The notes under the pieces: model-generated
What the model was told of the DNA's origin: nothing
The model's input: only the letters and a program-made list of their open reading frames with translations
Databases searched by the model: none
In this document: positions 1-13,300 of the stretch, piece after piece
How positions within the stretch are numbered: the stretch's first letter is position 1
Layout: each line of letters begins with the position of its first letter
Position numbers and translations under genes: made by a program
Assembly (NCBI RefSeq): GCF_047663525.1
Contig: NC_092611.1
Location: 2,641,001-2,705,000 of the forward strand
Reading direction: 5' to 3'
DNA: 64,000 nt
From: Anas platyrhynchos
Lineage: Eukaryota; Chordata; Aves; Anseriformes; Anatidae

Positions 1-3000
1 CTGCCCCAGGCTGCCGGGTGCGTCAGGGACAAATCTCCAAGCTCCCCAAATGCTTTTGGAGGAGCCCACAGGATGCCAGGCAGCCCTGGGGCTGGTGCTA
101 CCTCCTGCCCCTGGGCGGTTTCATTTTTTATGGGGGAAACCCATATAGCACCTGCTTCAGTGCAGGCACCCAGCCAGCGCCCCCGCATCATTTTGCACCC
201 TCCCAGGTCCTTTGCCACCCCCACAAGTGCTAAACCAGGATATCTGCTGTGTGGCCTTCTGTGCTCCCCCCTCCCCCCCCCAACCCAGTGTCATCCACGG
301 GGCTGTGAGGGTGTCAATGCCCCCACCGAAGTATCCCCCCGAGCATCAATTCCCTCAAAAATAAAGTCAGGAGCAGGGGGGGGATCAGAGTGGGTGCCAC
401 AGGTCAGGGAAGGGGGGTGCCTGGCTTGCGGGGGGTGGGATTATTTCCCAGCTTTGCTCTGAAAAGGATCAGCTGGAAAATAATCTGCTCAGGCGAGGTC
501 GGGTGCCTGGAAACAGTTTGCATTGGGTTCCCTCCAGGGCTGAGAATTAAATGCCATGGGTGACCCCAGCACGGCTGCCCCATCCCCATGTCACTGGCTG
601 TCCCCATTCCACTGTCCTCACCCTGAAAAAATGGGGGTGGGGTGGGGGGCTTTACTGCTCGTGGCCTGTGGGGGGATTTGGGGCAAATTTTGCAGCTAAC
701 TTGGGGATTTGGGCATCAGTGCACAGCCTGGATGGGTTTAACCCACAAATTAACTCACACCCAAGCTCAGCCCCTGCTCTCACAGCCCCCTTTCTCTCCT
801 TATCCCCCCCCCTCCCCCGCCTCCCCCCCAACGTGCACACAAACTTCTTCAGGATTTTTTTCCAGGGCAGGAAGATGAAAACAAGGCGCCTGGGGGTATT
901 TTTAGCCTCCTGCATTCATCCGCTCTTCCCCCAGCAAGGCTTCAGCGCGGCTTCCTGAGGGCGCCTTGCGGCCCCAGGCAGGAAGCCCTGCGCCGGCTGA
1001 TAACACCGGCTCCCCCCCACAAATTCAAAGTCCTAACACACACCCACCCCACCCACCACCCCACCCCCATCCCACCCCCAGTCCCCTACTTGGGCCAGTT
1101 TGGCCAAGGAAAGGCAGGAGAAATCAGCCCTGGCTGGGCGAGGGCGGACACCTCAGCGCTTAAAAATAGCTAAACCCAACCTAAGAACATAAAACCTTAA
1201 GTCCTACCCAGGGGGGAAAACATGGTGGAGACAGCAGCGCAGGACACCTGAACGCAAGTAGCATCGCAAAAAAAAAATAATAAATTAAATTAAAAGAAGT
1301 TAACATAAAATACAGAGGATGGTTCATTAACTACTCAGACGAGCCCAAGTCACACAAGTAGTTTCGCATTTTTGATTTAAGGTCAGAAATGGGAAGCCAA
1401 AGGGTCAGAGCAGGTTGGGAGTGAAAAGCAGTGATTTGGAAGCTAATCACCCCCAACATCTGCACTCTTCACCCCATGAAAATTCGGGATTTTCAGCCCA
1501 TCAGCATCTTTATGGCCCAGGTAAAGCACAGCGAAAGCTATGCACAACTTAAGGTAGAAAGCCAAGTTCTTGGGGCTGAGCAGCAACCGGGCACCAACAT
1601 TGGCTCAAGAGGGAGTGAACAGCAAGATGCTCAGCCCCGGCCACAGGCTTCCCATCAATTTTGCCTCAAGATAAAGCCCTGAAATCTTTCCAAGATCAGA
1701 GATAGCAACAAATACGCATATAATTACTCACAGGGTTACCATGGCCATGAGCAAACACTTCTGCACTGAGCTCCTATGTCATTGAGCTGTTATTTCAAAA
1801 GCAGGCTGCAGGACCAGCCTGAAGTTGTCCCAGTGTAGCCAGCCCAAGCCATGTTTTCCCAGTCCCACTGGGAATCAGTGGCAAAGCTCAGCAGACACCT
1901 TTTTCCAGTGGTTCTTATCCTCCCTGTTGCTGGTTAGTACCCATACATGTGGAAATGTCTAAAACACAGCAAATCCACTGGCGCTTACCCCAGACCAAGC
2001 TCCCTTTGCTGTTACAAGCATGCATTAACGCTGAAACCTAGTGACAAGCAATTCAACAGCAATCTGTGGCCGCAGCATTTCTCTGTCATCCTTCAGCAAC
2101 GGAGATCTGAGATTGCAGCTCCATCATCACCCCCAGAACGCTGGGGAGAAGCGACGCTATCAAAACACAGATGTTGTCTTTCTGGAGGATGCTTGCTTCC
2201 AAAATCGCTTTTTTTTTTTCATTGTAGAACTGACCCACAGCCCCTCGTGCAGGAGGAATCACCCCAAAAGTGCTGGAATAGCAGATGCTTGAGCTCAGGC
2301 CGGGGATGCAGCACCAGAGGTCAGCTCCCTGGGGACCAGGACCGAACCCTTTGGCACGCGGGTGCTGCTGCTGGCATCAGCTCCAGATTTAGCCACCTTG
2401 CCACTGCAAATCCTCTAATGCTTTAAACAGATAGAAAAAATTAAGCTGCTCGGGGTGTGCATATGCATATCAGCATGGGTGCCTGGGGCACTCGCCTGCT
2501 GCCGTCCCTGAGGGCCATCCGGCTGCTGTTTGGGATGAAAAACTCAGGTTTTTATCCAACTGCCTTGAGCTAAGCATCTGCCTGGGGAGGGCTTCCCTCT
2601 GCTTCAGCCCATCTGCCAGTTTTTTTCCTTCAGAAAAAGCCTTTAAATCCCTGAACACCTCTAGCAGTGATTGCACAACCTCATTGGCAAACTGCAGCAC
2701 CTGTATGAAACACTGAGCTGCCCTCTCCCCCTCACCCCCCTCTCCCCCCACTGGCTAAATCCTACCATTTCAGCCCAAAATGCCCCCTCCACCCCCCACT
2801 CCCCAAATCCTCTTGCAAAAAGCATCCTCCCCAAAACTGTAGTGCCCAGCCGGACGCTATAAGCTATTAACCACTTGGGAATTAATGGGCTGAAGACGGA
2901 TTGCGTTTGATGCCCTCACTCTATAGGATTAAGGCGATCTGGCCATGTGAAACCGAGACAGAAATTAAACCGAGAGACGACGGCTTGGGTTTAATACGCT

Positions 3001-4584
3001 CGGCTCGTGCTTCTCCAGAGCGGAAACGGTGGCTGAGCAGGAATCTGACTGGAAAAATGGCCCCTAAGAGCCTTGAAGAAAGGTCAAGAGACTGCCTTGC
3101 ATGGCCCTTCAAGGAAACGAGCCTGCACCCACCCAGCCATGGGGTTTTCTTCCCTCCCTCAGCTCTGGGCTATTTATAAATGGGCTGATAGAAGCTGCTG
3201 GTCCGCGGAACAGCGCCCGTTGGGAAAACCCACAGCAGCTTTTCTCACGACCCAGGGGCAGAAAGTGCCGTATCCTCTGTAGAGCCAAAATCAGGAAAAA
3301 AATGTGACTTTTCTATAGATAGACACGGGCAGCCAGCTTTAACCCCCAACGTGCCCAGCCCCAAATTTCACTGCTCAGCCGGCGACATGGGGACAAGGAA
3401 TAAGCAATGGGACCACCAAGCATCATCCCTCGTTTTTCTCTCTTCTTTCCCATTTTTCTCCCATCACTAGTTTTGCTATGATCCCATGTGGACCCCATAG
3501 AGTAAGATGGGATGTTTGAAAGCATCTGAACCCACCAATTTGGTGCCTAAACATCTTTTCACCGCATTTCTATTCTATGGGGTAATTTGGGTCCTGTAGC
3601 ATCATGCCCCAAGACTTTGGCATGAATTTGTCCAGGCGACCTGGCACAACCCTACGCAAATTTACATTGTAGACAACACAGCGGCTCATCCCAGCACCCT
3701 TTAATAGCTTTTTAATGGAAATAATAATAATAATAATAATAATAATAAAGAAAAACAGCAGTTTCCTGAGACTGGGGACCCCTAGACAGTGTTCCGCCAT
3801 GGAGGAAATGCCACCCAAGCATGCCAAGCCACTGCCATTGTTTTGGGGGCCATTTCCTTTGCTAGCAACTTGAAGGGCTGTTTCCCTTTGAAGCACACCC
3901 AGCACTTCCAACCTTTCCCTTAAGATCACAAAAAAAAAAGGATGGAAATGGATGGGGGGGGAAGATAAGAAGGAAAAAAGCCCATAGACAGAGAGGGGTT
4001 GAAACCCTCTCCACTTTGCACATCCAGGCCAGCTTGGAGGCATCGGTAAACAAGGGGGGAGGCGGCAGGTTTTATAATGGGAAAAAAAAATTAATTGATT
4101 TTTTCTGCTCAGCGCTGTGCAGGAGAGCAAGTTGTCAGCAGGGAAGGGGAGAGCAGGCCAGGAGCAGCACATCCACATCCCCGCGCCCTGGTCCCGTCGG
4201 GGTGATTCGGGTCCGGGACTTTGGGGGTTCTGCACCGCCCCGGGGTAACTCCGCGGCCCCGTTTTCTTTTCCCTCTGGGGGCACCGAGAGAACGGCAGCT
4301 GCCTCCCCTCCCGCTGGGGATCGGGAACGCGGAGCGGAGCCGGGGGGGTGCCCCTGGGGCTCCCCCCGTCGGTCCCCGGTTCCCTCCCGCCCCGCAGGTC
4401 CCAGCGGCTGCTTCCCCCGCCTTTTGCCGCTGTCCCCCCGCTCCTCCCGGCGGCATCCCCGCGCCGTGCCCGGTGCCCCCCGCTTCCCACCGGTCCTACC
4501 GGGATCCCCCCTCCCCGGCGGCCCCAGCCCCCGGGAGCCCTGCCCGGTGCCCCCCAGCTCCCCGCCCGGTGCCGCGGCTCTCAC
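1..4584 (-). other. ESAM: Probable ESAM intron 1 (non-coding)
   Basis: No exon with Ig-domain features or conserved coding character was found on either strand. The stretch holds homopolymer C/G runs, an A-rich patch near 1268-1310, an (AAT)n microsatellite near 3720-3748 and scattered AT-rich blocks. It lies downstream, on the minus strand, of the candidate ESAM signal exon, so it is inferred to be ESAM intron 1, with the Ig-coding exons left of the window. If that exon call is wrong, this is simply unassigned non-coding DNA. Confidence 0.4.
3718..3748. repeat. (AAT)n trinucleotide microsatellite
   Basis: About nine uninterrupted ATA/AAT units, read directly from the sequence, inside the presumed ESAM intron 1. 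Confidence 0.9.
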
Positions 4585-4760
4585 CCAGCAGCGCAGCCAG
4601 CGCCAGCGCGCCCGGCGGCAGCGCGCCCATGGCCGGAGCCGGAGCCGCAGCAGGTGCCGGGGCGGGGGGGACCGGGACAGGGGGGGGGTAGGGGGGGGTC
4701 TGGGGCGGGGCCCAGGTGGGGGCGGGGTTTGGCGGGGGGCGGGGCTCCTCTCCCCACCCA
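4130..4760. promoter_or_regulatory. CpG island at the ESAM 5' end
   Basis: Very GC-rich and CpG-dense, in sharp contrast to the AT-richer DNA on both sides. It surrounds the candidate ESAM signal exon at 4585-4630 and is followed by G-rich runs (4675-4745), which would lie upstream of ESAM on the minus strand. It is most simply read as the ESAM promoter and first-exon island. Confidence 0.6.
4585..4630 (-). CDS. ESAM: ESAM exon 1 (signal-peptide exon), candidate
   Basis: The minus strand reads ATG at 4630 followed by a short hydrophobic leader (MGALPPGALALAALL) and then a GT donor (GTGAGA) at 4584-4583, leaving phase 1. A phase-1 border after a leader is the usual first-exon form of Ig-superfamily genes. 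The ATG lies in a CpG island upstream of MSANTD2 on the same strand, which is where ESAM sits in the human order ESAM-MSANTD2-ROBO3-ROBO4-HEPACAM. ESAM is an endothelial tight-junction adhesion protein with V-type and C2-type Ig domains and one membrane span. No Ig exon is present in the window, so the identity rests on synteny and the leader alone. A chance leader-like reading in GC-rich DNA is the main alternative. Confidence 0.5.
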
Positions 4761-6439
4761 CACCCCGGGGGTCCAAACCACCTCCCCCCCCATTGCAGCC
4801 AATCACGGTTATTTGTTAATTAGGAGGGTTATTAATAATTAATTAGGACATTATTGCGGGGGGGGGGGAAGCTTGTCACCTCCCCAGGGGTCACGCTGCT
4901 GCTCCCCTGGGGACCCCAGAGCCCCGCAGGGCTCTTCCTCCTCCCAGTGGCCCCTGAACAGGCGCATTAATCGTCAAAAAGCGGTAAAAAGCATAGTTCA
5001 AAACCAACCTGAAAAGACAGAACAGGGACGTTTTGCCCCTCCGGCTGGAAGCAGCCCCAGCTCGCTGGGAGCACCCGGGCTGCGTGGCCTTGGCCTGCCT
5101 GCAGCTGGGGCGAGGAGCAGGGATGGGGCCTGGAGCAGAGGCAAGGTCCCAGAGGGATTTGGGAGCATATGGGGGGGACAGGGGGCTTGCAGGGCAGGTG
5201 GACGCAGTGCATCCTCCCAGAGCAAGGACTGTGGGTACCCAGGAGGCAAGGAGCTTGGTGGGCCCCAACCAACAAAGGACATCAGCGGACCCCCTCAGCA
5301 GCATAACCAGCCTCGAGCATGGCAGGACGCAGCCCTGGGGACAGGCGAAGCTTTGGGGACCACTGGGGGATCCGTCCCGGGCTGGAACAGATCTCGGCAA
5401 GAGGAGCGGGAAGAGCAGGGAAGGGGCAGGATGGGGGCTGCACACCAGCGATCCCGGCCACCAGATGCCCTCTGCTGGGAGCAGCACCAGGAGAGGCTTC
5501 GCTGCTAATCCTGGCCCTAACAGGTGGTAGAACCCTTATTTCTCCCCAAAAAGCCTCCCCACACATTTCCATCGCTCAACACTTCAGGAGAAGCAAAAAG
5601 TCTCTCTGGTAGGTAAGGCCACACACCAGACAGCCTGAGAAGCCTTAAACCCACACAACCCATCCCCACTGCCAGAGGATCCCAAGTGGAAGAGCCCCAT
5701 TTCCACCCATTTCTCCAGCCCCATGCTCAGCGCCCAGCTGCATGTGCAGCTTTTTTGACCTTAACTTGCTTTTTCCAGTCCCAAATTGTCAGGGAAAGTC
5801 ACCACTGAACACAGAGGAGTCTTTCAAATGCTGCCATGCAGCAGTGAGGAGGAGCCTCCCCATGCAGAGCCACATCGAGTGTGAGGAAAACGATGGGGGC
5901 AAAGGCATCTCGTGCTTCCTAAATGGTGGGGGTTAGATGGGGCTGGGAAGCAGTGCCAAGGGACACAGAGCACTTCCAAAGGCTGTTCATCTTCCCTGCT
6001 GCAACTCCACAGATGATGTTCCCAAGCTGAAGACATGTCCAGAGCTGGGGAGGAGGGGGGTCAGAAGGCAGAAGCTGAAGGCAAAGGAGGAAACTCAGCT
6101 CCGCCAAGGGACACGCTGCTGTCCCACATCCCTTGAGGCACAGCCACCAACCAGGGCTATAAAGCCACCTCCACTCCCTCCTCTCCCCAAACCTTCTCTC
6201 CAAGCCTGGCAAGAGGGATGCTCAGGCACCCATGCTGGTAACAAAACAAGCACAGCCACACTCACCATCCTCCATAGCTGCTGACCCTGGACACAATACA
6301 ACCAAAACTGAAACAGGGATGACCTCTGGAACGAAGCCCCAGTGGAAATTTCCAGGGTGCTGCTCAGAGCCCCGGCAGGAAAGCTGTGTCCCTGCAGATG
6401 GATCCAACCCCAGGAGGAGAAAGACAGCTCTAGGAGTCC
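4631..6439. other. Intergenic ESAM-MSANTD2 spacer
   Basis: No gene is supported here. Notable content is an AT-rich block at 4799-4856 with several TTAATTA-type cores directly followed by a G run at 4857-4868, then GC-rich, moderately low-complexity DNA. The open readings around 4870-5600 are frame shadows of GC-rich sequence on both strands, with no conserved domain and no splice pattern. Confidence 0.6.
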
Positions 6440-6456
6440 GTGCGCATTTGCTTGAT

Positions 6457-6462
6457 TTTATT
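6457..6462 (-). terminator. MSANTD2: Candidate MSANTD2 poly(A) signal
   Basis: AATAAA on the minus strand, about 890 bases past the MSANTD2 stop codon at 7348, with T- and GT-containing sequence further on. Another AATAAA-like site lies closer to the stop, near 6994, so shorter transcripts are possible. Confidence 0.5.
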
Positions 6463-6762
6463 AGGACTGACACATTCATTGTATGTCACAACGTCACTGA
6501 TCAATGAGCTTTAGAAAAACCAAAATGCCAGCACCAGCCAGCAAAGTAATGGGGCTTATATAGTAACACTTCTGAAAAGGCTTTAAATGCTTCCTCCCGG
6601 CCCCCCCGACCCACCCACCCCTTTCCCCCCACCCCAGTTCTCACAGCTTTGATTGTATCCATAAGCATGGTTTGACAAAACGTTTCCCAGCTGCCAGGTT
6701 ATTCTCACAGAGGCTAAATAGAACTCAAAAAAAAAAAAAAAGCCCAGGAATTATTTTAATGT

Positions 6763-6795
6763 TAAAAATAAAATAAAATAAAAATAAAATAAAAG
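6763..6795. repeat. (AAAAT)n A-rich simple repeat
   Basis: Short run of AAAAT/AAAT units next to an A homopolymer (6727-6741), inside the inferred MSANTD2 3' UTR. Confidence 0.85.
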
Positions 6796-7347
6796 CAGAT
6801 ATGGCAACACTACTAGTAAAGTGGAATACATCACAGAAACAAAAGTCTTTGCAGGCAACACTGTTTGGATAGAACACTTGATGGGTGAAAAAATGTGAAA
6901 TTCTAAATTATATACAATAGTATCTAGGGTGGCTTTGAAAAACAGTCTCATTTAATGTGATTCAAGGTTTAACTTGCCATTATCTATTGCTTATTTATTC
7001 AGATCTGTAATAACACTTAGAGACGGATGTGTAAAAATGAGACATAGTGGAAAAACAGCTTTTTGTATGAAACGCCAAGCGTACGCTCAGTCCGATGTGG
7101 AATGTACCTACAGTCATTTCATGTACAGGGCTCTCATCGCAGCGCTGCTCGGTGCAGAGCCGGCTGGTCGACGGCTGTCCCACACGCCTGGGGCGAGCTC
7201 TTTGAAACTGCCCGCAAGCATCTTTCCCTCTGAAATGCATTTCAAGTGGAAAGTGTTACTTGCCCGGCTGTGAACAGACAGGATCTGAAAACGTCCGGTA
7301 GTGAGATGGAAACAGGCAGAAGCCCTAATCCTTATGAAGGACGAGAT

Positions 7348-10300
7348 TCAGTTGTTAAATTTTAAGGGGTATCCAATGGCTTTTTCCAGGCACTCTACCA
7401 AAGAGCCAGCAGAAAGAAAATCCCTCTCCACTTCCACAAATTTGATGTAGATGGATTTTGGTGAGACACCGGGCTCTACAATGCAGTTCTGAGATAAAAA
7501 CGCATTGATCCCAACCCACTCTTTGCTGAAGGTTTTGGTGTTTGCCTGAAAATGTAAAAACAGGCACTGCTGGAGAGTTCTGACCTCAGCAATACCAAGG
7601 TAACAGTAGATAATACGGGCAGACTCCATCTCCACCCGGAGAGATGCCTGCGGTGATGGCACTTCCAGCTCCCCTTGAGTCTCATTGCCAGGATCGGTGC
7701 CTCGGTGCTCCATGAGAGGCGAGTGGGGCTTCTCATGACACTCTTCATACCCAATGGCATACAAGCCCGGGCTTTTGGGGATGCCTCCTGGTAATAAATA
7801 CTGAACGATATTTCCTCCCGTTGGCTTGGAGTGAGCAATGGGTATCCAGTCAATCTCCATGTGCAGCTCGAGGCACCTTGCTTCACTAATCGTGATCTCT
7901 AGGAATTTGTAGTAAACATTTTTCCAGTTCATTTTCTGTACTCTGGTCATGATAACCCTGCCCTCTGGCTTCTCCGAGTTGAAATACTCCCGGAGCCGTT
8001 TGCCAAGGGGCACCTGCGAGCTGATCTCTGCGTAGTGGTAGCGAATGTCCTCCTTCCAGCGTGTGTTGTAACCGATGCCAAAAATGGCCAGTTTGTTAGA
8101 GAGATGTAGCCTGGAGAAGTCTGTCCAGCTCTGAAACAGCTCCCACTTCAACTGGACAGACTCCAGGATTTGCATAATGTTCTGCATCACGTCGCGCTTC
8201 CTGGAAAAATGAACAGAAGGGTAAGCTGTCAGTAACCGCTCTGCTAAGATCAGAGCTGCTAAGCCACCCCAGCCAACACACCAGCTTTCAGAAAATGCTG
8301 ATCTGCTGCTCGGCACAAGGCACAGCAGAGAAGGTGCGAGCAGGGCTGCTGCTGTCTGCACGGGGAAGGCTTGATCTCAGCACTGCTTTACAGAATCTTT
8401 ATGAATTGGGCAGTGTCGAGGCTGAAAAGACAATTGCAAAAATTCACATGCTGAGCAGCTGAAGAATCACCACACTGCACATTTGCTAGACTGCTTTTTC
8501 AGCTGTGGGTATTTAATTACTGTATACATCCTATGTCACTACATGAATTTCAAGACTACAACGCCACACTGCTGTCTTTAAATTAACCTTATCAAAAAAG
8601 AAAAAAACCCAAACAACTCTCAAACAAGAAACTGAACTCCATCCAATCTCGCTAGCAAACTGCACTTTCTGCTGGAAATAACCCGGAGAAGAAAACATGA
8701 GCTGCCCTGCTAAGAGATCTCCAAGTACAGGTTCAGAGAAAGATTTGTGCTCTTATTGCTACCACCGCACCCAGAACCACACTGTAGAAATGTACCTGTA
8801 TTGCTTAAAAGCAACTGCAAGCAAACATTTCTCTGGTACTACTAAATTAATGTGAACTCTTTTCTTTTTTTTAAACAGATGTGTGTACAGCCCTGAAATA
8901 CTTTGCTTCAGCTTGTCCTGCTGTTTCCTCACAGAAGTTTAAGTGCATTTGCCTGCACCTTGCTCAAAAAAAAAAAAAAAAAACCACAGAACTTGCCTTT
9001 CTTCTTGAAGCAAAAGTGTTGTCTGTTTTCACCTCCATGCTTCCATAATTCCAAAAATGGAAATGGATTTTGTTTCAGCTTCCCAAATAAAAAAAAGTTT
9101 GCAAGCACAGTGAGCAACTACAGCGAAAACCAGGGCTGACTTTTCCAGAGCAATTCCCCTCTTTTCCTCTTACTTAAGGCTCTCGTTTCAACCAACTGCA
9201 CACAGACATCCTGTTCTTGCTTATTTGGAAAATTACTATCTTGCCCACAAGCTATGCATGCACATCAGCACTCAGTCCATCAAAGACAACTGAAGCTGCA
9301 TCCCTAATTCGTTACTGACACTCACATGCTTCTATCTAAGTCACTACCCTGAAATTATATCAGTGAACAACAGGTTGTAATTGTAAAAACACAAAACAAG
9401 CCAAGGAGATCCAAAGGCTTGCTGCCAGCACTAGGCAAGAAACAGGGCTCTCGGGACGTGGAGAACTCACCCAGGCCACAAACCACAACCCAAATCCACC
9501 CATGACAAGTGCGCCTCTGCAGAGCAGAAGATGCAAGCAAAGATTCCCTACTCCACAGCTTGCTGCTGGATCAGGACACAAGCGAAGCATTAAGCCGCAC
9601 CATGATGTGCGTCTGAAATCCCTCCAGAGATCAAATAAAGAAGCTCTTGCATTTCCAAAGATTTCTTTTGGCTGCTAATAACAACACCAGTGTCAAAGTA
9701 AGTTTCACTGTAGGGATTCACGCATTGCCAAGCGTTCAGGCAGGAGCATTTGCATACATCTGAAGTAAGCTGAACATCTTCATTCAGGATGAATGAGATA
9801 CTTCAAGCATAATTAGTAGACAGAACTGTTGATTTTAAGAATTCTTGCCCTACAATCCAAGTCATAGGAAGATAGCACAACACTGTTGGTAACTGAGAAA
9901 CATCTTGGTCCAACCAAAGTGATTTGAAAGCTAGCTCCACTCAACTCTCCTCACCTATCTGTTATACCATATCTTGTTATACTACATCTGTAAATCTGCA
10001 CTGCAATCGTATGGGTGTCACCACATCCCAGAAAGGATCAGGTGCTGAAGCTACTGGATGCATTATCTCCCCCGACTTCCCACTAGAACAACACGCACCT
10101 TCTTCCTTGCACTGGGTGACAGAGCTTTCTTCTGCAGGGTGAACATGAACTCCCTTCTTCTTATGGGCCTGTACCACCCACTTCTGTGGATTCATCATGG
10201 ACGAACACCAAAGGCAGCAGAGCTGCACAAGCTTAGAGTACGTGAGGAGCTGCCAAAGCTTTTTCTTTTTACCTGAAGCAACTTGTGTTCGCTACGTTCA

Positions 10301-13300
10301 CGAAAATTGCTTTAATTCCTTAAAATCATCCTTCTGCAACAGCTCCCTATAGAGTTAGGGCACGAGACTGGTGAGACAGTAGGGTCAGAAGTATTAACTG
10401 GTTATGAAACAACTCCTTAAGCAATAGCAGACAACACCCCACAAACTGCACGGGACAGACACGGGGCTGGGATTCTCACAGTTACTTTTCTGCCCAAAAA
10501 ATCTCTACATGGAACACAGGCAGGATATAAAGGTCTCTCTTTCCATTTTTGCATTATATTGATCTAGTGGTTCAAAGGAAAAAAAAGGTTGGGAGCCACA
10601 GAGCCTTTCCACAGTGCAAGAGGGGTTCAATCGTTCAATCAACTTCACAGCTCCTCAGCTCAAAAAGCTTTTTTTTTCCTAGGTGCTGCACATCCAAATC
10701 AAGCCTAGTATGCTCCAGCTTACTTTACAGGGACATAAATTAAGAGGCAACAGCATCCCAAAATTTATCTATTTTACTCAGAGGACTGCTGGAGACTGAC
10801 TTCAGTTTTCCAGGCAGGTGGTTCAACTCCACAGTGAAGTTTAATATAAAGGAACACAAACTGGCACACTGAGTTTTCCCAAATGCAACACATGATTTTG
10901 GGAAAGCTCTCCAACTGCTAGGTTTACTGTAAGCTATCCATTTCTTCCTTGGCAGACTGAAGTCAACCTGGTCTCTGGAGTGTTACGCTCCCTGCTGAAC
11001 AACTTTACACATATTAGGTGACCACTGGCTCTGCAAGCTTCACACAAGCCCAAACCCAACACATCGAGTCTGAGCAGCCGAGGCACTCCACCCAGTGAGA
11101 GCTAGGGCTTTATCCGACTAGCATGCAGTGTATTTCAGCTTTCTAGCAGCAGCAATCTTGCCAGCCAAGCAGAAGAATGCCTGGATAGACCTTAAAAGGC
11201 ATTTTGGTAAGTGCATCACCACTGTGATCAACACATAACAGAGTTCATAGAGCACTAAGGAGGGAACGTGCTTGGAAAGCACAGGATAAGAGCCAAGGGT
11301 TGTTAAAAACACCTGTTGCATTGTCAACAAACTCTTATTTCTTATTTTAAATTACTTCTTAGAAGTCACTTCCACTTTCCCCAGACTAGCAGCAGAAGAG
11401 AAGACAAGGACAGAAACACTATACAAGAAAAGCGCATGAGTATTTACTCCAAATACATTTACATTTACAGACGCTACAGCATACAAGCCTGAACTTTTTC
11501 AATAGATAAAAGTGGAAAGAACTTTCTCTACAGCTTTCCTGATGCTTCTTCAGATGCTGAGCAGCAGTGTCACTACGCTTGGAAGATGTCATCTCAGACT
11601 TGCACTTTAGACTTTTGGAAGTATAAGTTCATCCTCTGGGGACAAGACACACAAGGTGACATAGTAAACAGCTGGCTCAGTGCAGGGCTGTGCAACAGCA
11701 GCCTGTTTTACCAGTGTTACACATTCATTACATTACAGAGAGACAGAAGAGAGACAGCCAAACTCAGTTTAAGGAAACTGTTCCATCCAAACCCAGATAC
11801 ATGAGAACACAGTGTGGGTAGATTTTCATACAACAGTGAAGGAATAAAGCTAGGAACAAAAAAAAAGCCACCTTTACTAATTACACCATAAATACTATTG
11901 CTAAGCTTAGTTCAGCATAAAAAAGAGCTGAAGCTCTGGTGAAAAAAAAAAAATTAGTCACTCATCCAACTACTGCTGGGAACAAGAATAATTTCACTAG
12001 AGACAGTCTCCAGCAGCACCTCACATATCAGAGAAAATACAGGCTTCCCATGGAGGGAATCTATCAGTTTGAGCACAGAGGAAACAGTATGGAAAAAGAA
12101 ATGTTAAAAACGCTCTCATTTTCATTTTAGCATCTCCCCTTCCCATTTACACCAGGATTCAACAGCTCAGCAGCAGTCCCGCTGCTGAGCTTCTCTTTCC
12201 CAGTCTCCACACAGCACCTCCAGGTATAAGGGCACTCTGCACCTTGACCAAAATACTGGCTGATGAAAAATGGTACCTAGTACCCCCAAATCATGCTACA
12301 GTCATGACTACACATGGGGCCAAGCCCAGGAACTGGGAAGCATGCAGTACTGTAGCTGTGCTCCCCTGTTCTCCAGAGCCAAGAGCTTAAGGCACAGCTA
12401 ACTCTGTGAAGACAACCCCTCTTTTCACAAGCATGCAAAATTTGGGGGGGGGGGATGACTCACTGGGTAGGGGGGCAGCTGAGTGGTAACTGGGAATAAA
12501 CCCCTTAGCTGTAGTTTTGCAATCACTTACACCACAGCTCTGTCCTGCTAGGTAATAGCTAAATTAATGTGATGTAGCTCAAGCACAGGTGCTACTCTGC
12601 CAGAACACAGAGCTGAGAGTGCTTCTTGTCTTTCTGCTGGTTGCTGGAAGACAGAAACACCTAACATGGCACAGTAGGTAGAAGCCAAACTGTTATTTCT
12701 CTCTCTCTCTTTAGAGCAAGGAAAGAAAATCTGAGCAACTAAAGAGTTTATCCTGGTTCAGCCCTGTGACACACAGGGCCATGTAATTTTTCATCTGCAG
12801 AAGGTGCCCTAGAGCTGCATTTTACCACATTGCATACTACGACCGTCAGCACCTGGCCCAGACTGGTCATCTGCACTTCCATCTCCTCAGAAGCTTTTGC
12901 AATTCAAATGAGGAAAGTCTCAAGACTCAGTGCAAATTTGTTCTCAGGCACTGTTTCTAAACAAAAGCAGACTTCAAAAAAACTGAAACAGCTAGTTTCA
13001 CTGAAGGATCTAACTCTGCAGGCTTTTTCTATTTCATCTTCAAAAAGCCTGCAGTGAAAAAAAATACTCCTCAAATTTAAAATAGTAGAACAGCGTCTTA
13101 AGTAGCATTTCAATTTTCAAAACAGTTTACTGGGAGACAGTAGCATGCCAAGGGAATGCAATAGCATGGCCAACATGGGCCACCTGACAGAGTAGTTGTT
13201 TTGAAGGGCAGTTGTTTTCTATCTGAAGTCAAGAGGTGCAGTGCTGTCAATGCTAACAGGCTGTGCAGCTTGCTTGGAGATACAAGGTACTAAGTTTGTT

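Larger units (their letters stand above)
6440..7347 (-). other. MSANTD2: MSANTD2 3' UTR (inferred)
   Basis: Non-coding stretch after the MSANTD2 stop. It contains an A-rich simple repeat (6763-6795) and ends near the candidate poly(A) signal at 6457-6462. The extent is inferred from that signal only. Confidence 0.5.

Noticed and set aside
2470-2751. Minus-strand reading with a helical-looking peptide (AQCFIQVLQFANEVVQSLLE)
   Set aside because: No splice context fits ESAM, no family recognised, and it is isolated in an intron-like region; probably chance.
3570-4490. 306-codon minus-strand open reading frame
   Set aside because: It crosses poly-N runs, the (AAT)n microsatellite and CpG-island DNA, shows no domain and has overlapping open frames on both strands; a chance frame in GC-rich sequence.
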